NCBI GenBank assembly: GCA_021209875.1
Contig: JAGYVD010000007.1
Coordinates: 2,480,001-2,544,000, forward strand
DNA from: Rosellinia necatrix
Lineage: Eukaryota > Ascomycota > Sordariomycetes > Xylariales > Xylariaceae
Length of the DNA stretch: 64,000 nt
Reading direction: 5' to 3'
Shown: positions 50,863 through 63,000 of the stretch, piece by piece
Numbering within the stretch: the first letter of the stretch is position 1
Layout of the letters: each line of letters begins with the position of its first letter
The notes under the pieces: model-generated
What the model was told of the DNA's origin: nothing
What the model saw: only the letters and a program-made list of their open reading frames with translations
Database searches by the model: none
Translations under genes and position numbers: made by a program

Positions 50863-53800
50863 AATTAATACTTTTATAATATTTTTTTATAAAAATTAAA
50901 CTAAACTATTAAATATTATTTTTTAAAAATAAAACTATTTTGAACTGTTGTTATAAACATAAAAACATATGCCTGCTATTAAAAATATATTCTGTTTAAG
51001 CAAGCGAAATAAAAGCTTTTTTATATTTAATATATTTATTAAAACTAAATTTTATTTTTATTAGCTATCAGCTTAAAAATTAAAAATTGTTTAAATAATA
51101 TAGCTGGCTAAAAATATTAAAAAAGATTTTATAAACATATAATAAAAATAAATAATAAGCTTAATATATATGTTTAGATTTTAATTAATAATAAAATAAA
51201 CGTTATAAATATTTAAGCTAACAGTTCAAGATAAATTATTTTTTTTTTTTTTTAAATTATAGTTTATTTTATTAATTTATTAAGCTTGCCGGCAGTTCTA
51301 AAAAAAAATATTTATATGTTTAAAATAATATTTTAAAGCAAAAATAATGAAATAATAAATTAATAAAAAAACAGTTAAATATTTAAAACTTAAAATAAAA
51401 CTATAAGCTGAACTTAAAACTTAAAAATAATAACTGTTTAAAACAATAAATTAAAATTTTTTTTAAAAAGCTTTTTGTAAAAAAAATATTAATATTTTTA
51501 AAAATAGGCCTGAACTAATATATTATTATTTATTTTTTATTTAAAACCATAAATAAATAAAAGCTTTAAAAAATATAAGCCCTTATTTTAAATATGTTTA
51601 AAATAATAAAATAAAGCTTAAATTTAAAAAGCAGAACTAGGCTGTAATTTATTATAAAAAAAACGTAATAAAAAAAATAATTTATATAAAAAAGCTTATA
51701 TTAATAAATAATTAAATAATAAAGTAAAAGCAGCAAAACAGCGTATTATTAAATTAACTATTATTTATATAGCCTGAAAACTTTAAAACTTTTAAAAAAT
51801 ATAAAAATAAAAATATCCGCCCATTTAAACTTATTTAATTGTTTATTAAATTTTAATTATAATATAAATAAAGTAAATAAATAAAAAAATATAAACAGAA
51901 AAGTTTTAATTTATTAAGCATTTAATTTATAAATATTTATAATAAATATACTAAGCTAAAAAAAAAAATTCGGTATATTTAATTTATAATATCATAATTT
52001 TAATCATTTTAATATAATAATAAAAAAATTTATTTTTATTAATATATATTTTTTATAAACAGGTTATTTTGGTTTTAGAAAATAAAAAATATAATATAAA
52101 ATAAAACAATAAATCCTGTTTTTATTTGAAACATTTTTTATAAAACTAGCAGTTTTATAATAAAACAATAAGCTAAACTTTATTATATATATAAAACTAT
52201 ATTATAAAAATATAAGCTAAATAATTAAAATTATATAATAACGTTTTATAAAAACGCTAGTATAGCTATTTATAAATTTAAAATTCACTATTTAATATTT
52301 TATAATATATATTAAAACTTATATATTTTATTTTAATATATATAAAAATAATTAAAACATATATATATTATAGTATTTTAAATATTAATAATAGCAACTA
52401 GCGTAAAATAATAGCATAAATTTATAACAGTATAAAATTAAAAATTAAATAGTTTTTAAACCTTTTTTTTTAAAATTAGCAAATAAAAAAATATAGGCTT
52501 AAAATTAAAAAAAGTTAAAAAAATCTATAAGATTTAATTAAACAAATAATCTATAGGTAAAAGATATAGCGTACTTTATATAATTAATAATTTTTAATAT
52601 TTAAAAACATATATGTTAACCTAGGTTTTTTTTTAAAAATAATCGTTATTTTAAAAACTAATGAAAAAATTATTTATACAACTAGTTAAAAAAATAGTGT
52701 TAAAAAAATAATAATAAAAACTAATAACGTTGCAACTGCAGTAAATATAACTGTAATAATTAATATAATTAAAACTAAAAAAACAACTAATTATCTAGCT
52801 TTTTATAAAAACATAGAAATTATAAAAACTATAACTTTAATAAAATAATTAACTGTTAAAAATCACGATTAATATAACAAAAATAATTATAATAATAAAA
52901 TTATATTGATAATTAGGATAATTAAGTTTATTTTTTAAAAAGCTAATAAAAATTAGTTAAACAATTATTTATTTAAAAAAAAAAAAATAATATATTTAAA
53001 ATATTATCTTAACTAGTAGTAAAATTGATATGCAATTAATGCTATAAAAATTTATTACAAATAATAAGAAAATCTGGCATTTATTTAAAGATAAACTTAA
53101 TATCTGTTTTAAAAATTAAATATATTATTTTTATTTAATTTAAAAAACATATATATAAATTTTATATTATATTAATATTATTTTATAATTTAGTTGTTAA
53201 ATATTTATAATATTATAAGCAAATTAAAAAAGTATAATAAAAACGTAATAATATATTTTAAACAAAAATAACTAAACAAAAAAACTGCTAATTATTTATA
53301 AAATATTAAAAAATCAAACGTATTAAAAAGCTTTTATATATAATATAACAAAAACAAAGAATATATATATTATACCTGGTTATAATTTAAAATATAAAAC
53401 TTTAAAATAAATAATAAAATAAAAATATATGCTAATTTAAGCATAAATATAATATATATTAGCAAAGCTTTTTTAAATATTTTAAAATATATAATAAAAA
53501 AACGTAAATTTTTTAAAATATTAAACAAAAGCTGATTAAGTTTAAAAATAAGCTAAGTTTTTATTTGTTTATAAAAAATTAATAATAAAAAGAATTCATA
53601 AAATAGAATTTCTATAAAAAACTAAGTAATAAAAAACTAAAACTTAATTTATTTTTTAAAATAATTTCTTTTTATATTAAACAATTATAAGCTATAAAAC
53701 AAATATAATTTAATTTTTAATTTTAAATAAGTTTTAATTAAAATTTAATATTTAAGCCTAAAAATATAAATATATTAAAAAATAAAAATAAAAGAAAATA

Positions 53801-56800
53801 AACTTTAAAGCAAAAAAAAAGCTTATATAGCTGTTAAATATAAAGTTTTATTTATTAACTATAATTTTAGCTTTTTATATTAAAAACTATTTTAACAGCT
53901 ATAAATATAATTATTAATATAAAATATTAAATATTATATTAATAATTAACACATTTAAAAACATGTTATAATTATTAAAAGCGTTAAAATTAATATAATA
54001 ACAAAAATAAATATTAAAGCTATTTTATTATAATTATAAAAAGCTTTAAATATATTAGCAGTTGCTGCTGCAGCCGCAATTGCTAATATAAATAATAAAG
54101 CAAAACTATTTTTCATAACATTTTTATATTTATAAAAAAAGCTTTTTGTAAATATTTAACTAATTTAAAATATTAATATATATAAATATATAGTTTAAAA
54201 TAACTTTAATAATTATAGCAGTAATAATAAATAACGTATTTTTATATAATATATTAATATTAAATAAAATCGTTAATTTTATAAAAGCTTATTTAATTAT
54301 ATTCTTTTATAACGCTGCTTATAAATATTATAAAAATATAATAAACTTTTTAAACAAAAAATAAACATATATTAATATTAAAAATAACACGTTTTAAAAT
54401 CTTAAAAGTTATATTCATACCAGAAATTAAATAATTTATAAATATATTAAAAGAATAATTTTTATAAATATATATATATATGCCGAAAAAACGTTTTTAG
54501 CTAAAAATTTTAAAAAAATAGCCGGAGCTTTTAATATTTAGCAAAATAAAAAAATAGTTAATATATTAGTTAAACAGTAATTAAAAAGGTTTTTAATAAA
54601 AAGTTAATAAAACTAAAGCATTAAAATTATATATTATAAATACTTGTTTAGTTATAAAAACATAAATTTTTTAATAAATTTTATAAGAACTTTTATAAAA
54701 AAAATATATAAAATAAGTTAATAAATTAATTTTATTTATATATTTTATATTTATAATATAATAATTAATATTAAATAAAACAGAACTTTTAAATACAATA
54801 ATATAAAAAGCTAAATAATTATAAATTAAAAATTTTTTAATAAAGAGCAAGACTATATAATTATTTATTATTATTATAAGCAGAAATAATTAAATATTGC
54901 AAAAAAACATTTTATAACTGATATTAATACAGTAATATTTTTTTATTAGTTTTTAATATATTTAAGTTTTAAAAACCGGTTTATAATAATAAGCTTAAAA
55001 AATAAAAAATACAGCGTTATAATAATAAAATTTTATAATTTTTAGCTTATATATAACGTTATATAAATAATTTTTCAAAATATATTAAAAATATTATAAA
55101 ACATTTATAAATAATATAATAATATTTTTAAATATTATTAAAAGTATAAAAATATTTAAATATTATATTTAAGCTATTTAAAAATAAATACATAATTATA
55201 TTATTAACAAAATTCTTTAAAAGCTATTTTTTAACAAATTTAATTAGATTAAAAATAAACATGTTTAAAATAATAATATTGAAAAGCTATATTATAATAA
55301 TTTATAATTTAGTTTTTTTAAATTAACTAAAAGCTTTTAAATAATATATAAACGCGATAAAATTTTTATTTAGCCTGATTTTGTATTATATAAAGCTAAT
55401 TAAACAGCTGCAAAAAAAAAAGCCGTTTTATGAACTTAAAATAAACAAATAAAGCATATTAAAACAGAAAAACTAAACAAAAATATAATATATATAAAAA
55501 CTAAATATTATAAATTAACTATTTTAAAAATAGCTTTATATAAAACTATATAAAATCCTATATGTAAAAAACTATTTTGTTTTCTTATAACTTATATAAA
55601 AATTATTTTTATAAATTAATAAATTAATATAAAAAGTTTTGAAATAATAGTTTTTATTTAAAGCTAAAAATATATAAAAACTAAAAAACAATTTTAAATA
55701 TTAACGTTTAATTAATAATATATTTAAATAAATCGCTAGCTAATATAAAAATAAACTATAGACTTTTAAAACTACAAATAGCATGTTTAATTTAAACAGC
55801 TAAAAAACTGCCTATAATAATATAATTTAATAAAAGATTCATAATTATATTAATAGATTATAAAGCTATCAAAAGCATTATAAAACAAATAACTTTAAAA
55901 ACCGCAGCCATGCAATATATTAATTATAAACTAATTAATTTATTTATGTACTTATAATAATATAAATTATATATATGTTATTTCTTAAATAAGCTAAACT
56001 ATATCTTAAATACTTTTAGCTGTTTATAAACAATATTACAGGCTTAAAAAACCAACAGAAAACTAGTAAAAATAAATAATAAACTTATATTAAATATAAT
56101 ATAAAAAATTTAAAAGCCGCGATTTATATATTTAGATTAGAAGTAATTATAAATAAAACTATAAAAATAAATTTTTGCAGCATATATAAAAACTATAAAT
56201 ATATATAAATATTAAAAAACTTAAAAGATTTTTAAAAAAAGCAATAAAAATGTTATAGTTTATTTTAAACTTAAATGTTTTTTAATATTATTATAAACGG
56301 ACTAATATATAATATATATATAAATATAAAACGTTTATATATTTTAATTAATATATTTAAAAACTTTTAAAACAAATATAGAATAAAAAATAATACTGCA
56401 GTACTTAATAAATAATATAAATATTAAAACTATTTATAATAGCTAATAAAATATAAATAATAAAAATTATATTAAATATTATAATATATATAATTTAAAT
56501 TAAACTAATAAACAACTACTTATAAAAAACTAAAACTAATTATATTTAAAAACTTATTATTTATATATATTATAAATATATATTTTATTTTAACATTTTT
56601 AAAATGAAAATTAAAAATATTTTTCACAGCTAAACAAAAAAATTATATTTTAATATATACAATATTATAATAACAGTTTTATGTTTTATTTTAAAACATA
56701 TATTATTAATTTTAAATATAAAAATATATAGCAGAAAAAAAGCATTGTTTTAATTAAACAATTTTTATTAAATAACTAAAGGATTTTTAAAAATTATTTT

Positions 56801-57762
56801 AAATAATAACTAAAAGTTTATATTTAATTTTTAATAAAATATATAAAAAGTTATTTAATATTAAATTAATAATAACAGCTATATATTATTTATAAATGAA
56901 CAGCTTATTAAAATATAAAAACTAAATAATTAAAATAATAATATAATATTATATATTTATTAAATTAAAAACAGATTAAATAAAGATTATATTTTTTATA
57001 ATAAAACTTAAACGCTGTATATAATAATATTATATATTTAATTTTTATAAACAGCTATTTAAGTTTAAATTATTTAATATATTAAAAATATTAGTTAATT
57101 TTAATAATATTAAAAATTCTTAAATAAATGTTTTTGTATAGATATTAACCTTAAAACGTTTATTTAACAATAAATCTTTTTAAGCTATAATAAAATATAT
57201 TTATAATATTAAATACTGCTTATTAAAATTTAATAAAAGAACTAACTTCTTTTATATTTATATAAAAATATTATTTGCTTAATTAATTATTAAAAAATAT
57301 TTTTAATAAAAATTAAAACTTTAAATAATTAAATAATAAATAAAAACTTAGCCAATAAATTAAATTTTTAATAATTTTATATTTATTTAATAATTTTTAT
57401 AAAATATTTATATATAACTTTTAAAAACTTAACTTTTTAAACAATAAATGCTGTTATTTAAACTTATAAAAATTAAACAAAATTTTAGCAAAAAATATAT
57501 ATAAAATAAAAATTATTTTTTAATAATATTTTATTTAAAAATATAACAGTTTTAATTATTTTATTAAAAAAAAAAAAGTTATAAATATAATGAATAAATA
57601 ATAAAAAGCAACTTTAATATAATAAAAGTTTATTAAAAATATGAAAGCTAATATAATTTACGTTTTATTATATAAATAAATATTAAAAAAAAGGCCGACC
57701 GTAATAAATTATATAATAAACGCTGTTAAAATTAATAGAACTTTTTAATCGCCGCAGCTTTT
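50863..57762 (+). other. Internal region of E (RIP-destroyed)
   Basis: 6.9 kb, A-rich on +, all frames closed. 51290-52262 is the reverse of the fragment at 2903-3913. 52480-56330 is directly repeated at 60140-63960. By comparison with complete fungal LTR elements the left part would be gag and the rest pol, but this is positional inference only. Confidence 0.65.
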
Positions 57763-57965
57763 TAATACGCACGTATAAAAAAAGCGTTTATATAAGCTTT
57801 TTGTTTAAAATACTATAGCTTATAGCTATAAGCATAACTTAATTAAGCTTAGCCTTATATATATAGGCCTTAGCCCATACTTAAGTAAAACTTTAGCTTA
57901 GACTAGATTTGCTAGTTTTTTATTTTTTATAATACATACTTTACATCCCTGAGGTGCACCTCTTA
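57763..57965 (+). repeat. Right LTR of E
   Basis: 203 bp, TAATACGCACGTATAAAAAA to GAGGTGCACCTCTTA. The inner left 60 bases are converted (AAAAAAAGCGTTTATATAAGC against GAGGGAGCGCTTACATAAGC); the outer right end keeps ACATCCCTGAGGTGCACC. Just inside, CGCCGCAGCTTT is the E counterpart of the G+C motif next to the B and E' LTRs. Confidence 0.88.
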
Positions 57966-58480
57966 TATAGCTTATTATATAATATAAACTATAAATATAT
58001 AATATATTAAACAAAGTAAACTTTATTTTAAATATATTTAATTAATTAAAAAATGTTGTTAACTTAATAAATATTAAAGAAACAATAATCTATACAAATA
58101 AAAAACTAGTATTAAATAATATATAAATCATATATTTAGAACTAATAATAAAAAAAATAATAAAAGCTAAAATTATAACAGACTCTGCAAGAAATCCTCA
58201 GTATTAAAAGGTTTTAAAAATAATTTGCAAAAATAACAAAAACGTTGTAAATTTCTCTAGGCCTAAATATCCTTTTATAATTATAAACAATTTATTATAT
58301 AATATCAAGTAAAAAATAAACATAAATTATATATATTTAAAAATAAATAGCTATATTTTTAATAACAACATATAATAATAAATATTATTTTAATAAACAA
58401 TATATAATAAAAAAACTAAAACTTTGCGTAATTAAAGCGAAAATTTAAAAAATAAAAGCATATTTAAATTATTATAATAA
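57966..58480. other. AT-rich spacer right of E
   Basis: About 515 bp of host DNA between element E and the inverted E solo LTR. It starts with TATAG (right TSD of E) and ends with AATAA (left TSD of the solo LTR). No gene or repeat recognised. Confidence 0.6.
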
Positions 58481-58683
58481 TAAGAGGTGCACCATGGGGG
58501 TTTAAAGTGTGTATTATAAAAGATAAAGAACTAGTAAATTTAGGCTAAGCTAAAGTTTTACCTAGGTGTGGGCTAGGGCCCACATACATGGGGCGAGACC
58601 CAATTAGGTTGTGCCTGTGGCCACGGGCCACAGCACCCCAAGCGAGGGGCTTATGTAAGCGCTCCCTCTACGCGCGCGTATCA
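58481..58683 (-). repeat. Solo LTR of family E, inverted (nearly intact)
   Basis: 203 bp on the minus strand, TGATACGCGCGCG to CACCTCTTA, with perfect 5-bp TSD AATAA (58476-58480 and 58684-58688). It is the best-preserved E LTR: it alone keeps the TG start and retains GGGCCCTAGCCCACACC, CCCCTCGCTTGGGG and GTGGCCAC. With the right LTR of E it forms an inverted pair separated by 515 bp. Confidence 0.92.
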
Positions 58684-60019
58684 AATAAATATAAGTTATA
58701 TAGTATTAATAAAAAAAAGCTATATAATGATTATTAACCTCTTTCATTAAAAAAGATTAAGCTAATAAAAACATTTATAATAAACTTTATTATAAGCTTA
58801 TTTAAAATATGATTTTTAGCTATGTTATAGGAATTAAAAACATGCAACTATTATAATATATTAATAATAATAATATATGTTATATTAAAACGTTTAGTAT
58901 TTATATCTAGCAATAAAAAATACTATGTTAAAAACTACGCAAAAATATTTATTAAACAATTTTTATTATTTAATTAAAACATATTAAGCTTTCTTATTCC
59001 TGATTAAAATAGCAAATTTAGTTTTAAAATTTAAAAAAAGCTTTAAAAAACTATAAAAACAAAACTTTTAATAATAATTTTTTATTATTAATGAAATAAT
59101 AAATTATTTAAACAGAAAACTTAAACAATAGAAATTATTGTTTAATATTAAATATGTATGTATTTAAACCGCGAATAAATAAATATATTGCTGTTTTTAT
59201 AATAAAATTTAAAAGAAATCTATTTAGAACTTGTTAAGTTATTTGCTTATAAACACCTTTTTAAATTTTAGCTATTTAAACTAAATAAAATCCTTGCTAA
59301 TATAAAAATATAAAGCTAGCTATAAATACTGCAGCAGCATGTATAAAATAATATTATAATAATAAATACAAATTAATAAAATTTAATATAGAAAACAAAA
59401 TATATCTAAAACTTTGTATAAAATACTATTTTTTTAAAAAGCTGTTGAAAAAATATTTTTAATAAAACGTAAAACTATAAAAAATTAAAAAAAAATTAAT
59501 AAATTAACTTAGAAATTAAAATTGCCGAAAACTTTTAATGTTTATTTTATTATTTTAGTCGTATATTTATTACTTAAAAATATAAGCAAAAATCCTTTTT
59601 ATTAGAAAATACTGGGATTGAAGCTGATGTTTAAAAAATAAAACTTAAAAAAAAAATAATTTATTTAAAATTAAAATAATTTTTAAGCATTAAATAAACT
59701 ATATTAAAAACTAATTTAATTATTTTATTAAAAAAAAAAAACAGCTATAAAAACAACCTGTAAAAATTAAAGTAGTAACTATATAATATTAAAGAACTAA
59801 TTAAAAAATACTAAAATTAAAAAAAAAATAAACCTCAGCTAAAAAAATTAAAAAAAAGCTATAGCCGACCTTATAAACAATAAAAAAAAAGTTATAGTTA
59901 TTAAAAACAATAACACTTTATTATAGCCTTTACATTTAATATGGTTAAAAAAAAAAGCTTTTTATCTAGCTAGCACAGCTAGCTAAACAAAAATTATATA
60001 GATTAAATAAAATACTAGC
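58684..60019. other. AT-rich DNA, no gene
   Basis: A-rich on +. No alignment to E's 5' internal region could be seen, although downstream sequence does align. A few runs such as CTGGGATTGAAGCTGATG (59613-59630) and GCTAGCTAGCACAGCTAGC (59966-59984) stand out as less mutated. Unassigned. Confidence 0.5.
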
Positions 60020-63000
60020 CTAAAGCTTTTAGTCATTGCAAGACCAGAAGCCCTTTTTTTTTTAATTCTATATTACAATGTTACAGACTTAATACTACAC
60101 TACTATTAGTAAACCTTACTACTATTTTTTAAAAATTAATAAATAAAAAAATATATGTTTAAAATTAAAAAACGTAAAAAAGATTTATAAAGTGTAGCTG
60201 AAAAAATAATCGGCAGACTAAAAAATATAGCGCATTTTGCACGATTAATAACTTTTATTGTTTAAAAATATAAATATTAATATAGGTTTTTTTTTAAAAA
60301 CAACCGCTATTTTAAAAACCAATTAAAAAATTGCGTATATAACCGATTAAAAAAATAGTATTAAAAAAGCGATAATAAAAACTGTTAATGTTATAACAGC
60401 AGTAAATATAACTGCAACGATTAATAAAACTAAAACTAATAAAACAATAAGTTATTAAGTTTTTTATAAAAACATAAAGATTATAAACACTATAACTCTA
60501 ATAAAAATGATTAATAATTAAAAAATAATAATAAACGTAGCAAAAATAATTATAATATTAAAGATTATATTAATGATTAAAATAATCGAGTTTATTGTTT
60601 TGAAAAAAAAACAGACCAAAATTGATTAAATTATTATTTCTTAAACAATAAAAAATAAAATAATATAGTTAACAGGTTATATTAGTTAATAGCAGATTTA
60701 AAATATTATTAAGGCTATAAAAAATTAATTAATAGCGATAAAAGAATTTGGTACTTATATAAATATAAACTTAATATCTGCTTTAAAAATTAAATAAATT
60801 ATTTTCATTTCATTTAAAAAATATATATATAAATATTTATAAGATTATAAGCAAGCTAAAAAATATAGTAAAAATATACAAATATATTTTAAATAAAAAC
60901 AATAACTAAATAAATAAAACTGCCCACTATTTTTAAAATGCTAAAAAAATAAAACGTAGTAAAAAAGCTGTTTTATATAAGATAAAAAAAACAAAGAATC
61001 TGCACGTTATATTTAAGAACGATTAAAAACAAAAAACCTTAAAACAAACAATAAAATAAAAGTATATGCTAACTTAAGCATAAATATAATATATATTAGC
61101 AGAGCTTTTTTAAATATTTTAAAATATATAATAAAAAGCAACACAGATTTTTTAAAATATTAAACTAAAGCTAATTAAACTTAAAAATAAGCTAAGTTTA
61201 TATTTATTTATAAAAAACTAACAATAAATAAAAACTAATAAAATAAAAATTTTATAATAAAAACAAAATAATAAAAAATGAAAACTTAACTTATTTTTAA
61301 AAATAAATTTTTTTTTAAAGTAAATAATAATAAGCTATAAAGCTAATATCATTTAATTTTTAACTAGAAATAAATTTTAATTAAAATTTAAGATTTAAGC
61401 TTAAAATATAAATATATAAAAAATAATAAATAAAAAAATAAACTTTAAAACAAAAAAAAGCTTATATAGCCGTTAAATATAAAGTTTTATTTATTAATTA
61501 TAATTTTAACTTTTTATATTAAAAGTTATTTTAGCAGCTATAAATATAACTATTAATATAAAAATATTATATATTATATTAATAATTAACAGGTTTAAAA
61601 GGCGTTTAATTATTAAAAACGTTAAAATAAATATAAAATAAAAAATAGAGTTAAAAGCTATTTTATTTTAATTATAAAAAAGTTTTTAAAATATTAATAG
61701 TTGCTGCTGCAGCTATAATCGCTAATATAAATAATAATATAAAATTATTTTTAATAATATTTTTAATATTTATAAAAAAAAGCTTTTATAAATATTTAAC
61801 TAAATTAAAATATTAATATATATAAATATATAGTTTAAAATAATTTTAATAATTATAGCAGTAGTAATAAACAATATATTTTTATATAATATGTTAATAT
61901 TAAATAAAAGCGCTGATTTTATAAAAGCTTTTTAATATTGTTTTTTAAAACGTTGTTTATAAATGCTATAAAAAACATAATAAACTTATGTAAATAAAAA
62001 ATAAAAAATGTTAATATTAAAAACAGCGTGCTTTAAAATCTTTAAAATTATATTTATATTAAAAATTAAACAATTTATAAATAAAATAAAAAGAATTATT
62101 TTTATAAGTATATATATATATGCTAAAAAATATTTTTAGCTAAAAGATTTTAAAAATAGCTAAAGCTTTTAATGTTTAACAAAATAAAAAATAATGAATA
62201 TATTAATTAAATAACTATTAAAAACTCTTTTAATAAAAATTAATTAAACTAAAGCCTTAAGCTTTAAAGTTGTATATATTTACTTAGTTATAAAAAAAAT
62301 ATTTTTTAATAAATTTTATAATAATTTTTATAAAAAACGTCTAAAATAAATTAATAAACTAACTTTTTTATATATTTTATATTTATACCATAAAAACTAA
62401 TATTATATAAAATAAAATTTTTAAATATAATAATATAAAAAGCTAAATAATTATAAACTTAAAAGATTTTAATAAAATAGCTGTATTAAATAATTATTTA
62501 TTATTATTATAAACAAAATAATTAGATTTTTAAAAAAAACATTTTATAACTATTATTAACGTAGTAATAATTTTGTATTGGTTTTAATATATTTAAACTT
62601 TAAAATTAATTTATAATAAAAAGCTTAAAAAATAAAAAAATGGCGTCACAGCAATAAAATTTTATAATTTTTAGCTTATATATAACATTATATTAACAAT
62701 TTTTTAAAATATATTAAAAATACTATAAAGCATTTATAAATAAAATAATAATATTTTTAAATATTGCTAAATAGTATAAAAATATTTAAAAACTATTTTT
62801 AAACTGTTAAAAATAAATATATTGTTATATTATTAACAAAATTTTTTATTAGCTATTTTATAAAAAATTTATTTAAATTTAAAATAAACAGGTTTAAAAT
62901 AACAATATTAAAAAGCTATATTATAACAATTTATAACCTGGCTTTTTTAAATTAACTAAAAGCTTTTAAACAACATATAAACTTAATAAAACTTTTATAT

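Larger units (their letters stand above)
50660..57965 (+). mobile_element. LTR retrotransposon E
   Basis: LTRs of exactly 203 bp at 50660-50862 and 57763-57965; total 7,306 bp. The right flank is TATAG (57966-57970). The left flank, recovered on the far side of H, is TATAA (29425-29429), differing by one G-to-A. The internal region (50863-57762) matches E' in reverse and, from about 52480, directly matches 60140-63960. A conserved GCTGCTGCAGCCGCAATTGC spot lies at 54064-54083. Coding frames are destroyed; no reverse transcriptase, integrase or chromodomain motif can be read. + is inferred from A-richness. Confidence 0.85.

Noticed and set aside
50655..57970. CATAA/TATAG as the TSD of E
   Set aside because: This reading needs two RIP changes and uses the last two bases of the H LTR as host DNA. 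Taking the flank from the other side of H gives TATAA/TATAG with one change and also gives H a perfect TSD.
58481..58683. E repeat as a MITE or Helitron end
   Set aside because: The two ends share only a loose AGAGG similarity and no true terminal inverted repeat. The constant 203-bp length, TG...CA ends, 5-bp TSDs and pairing at both ends of a 7.3-kb body show it is an LTR.
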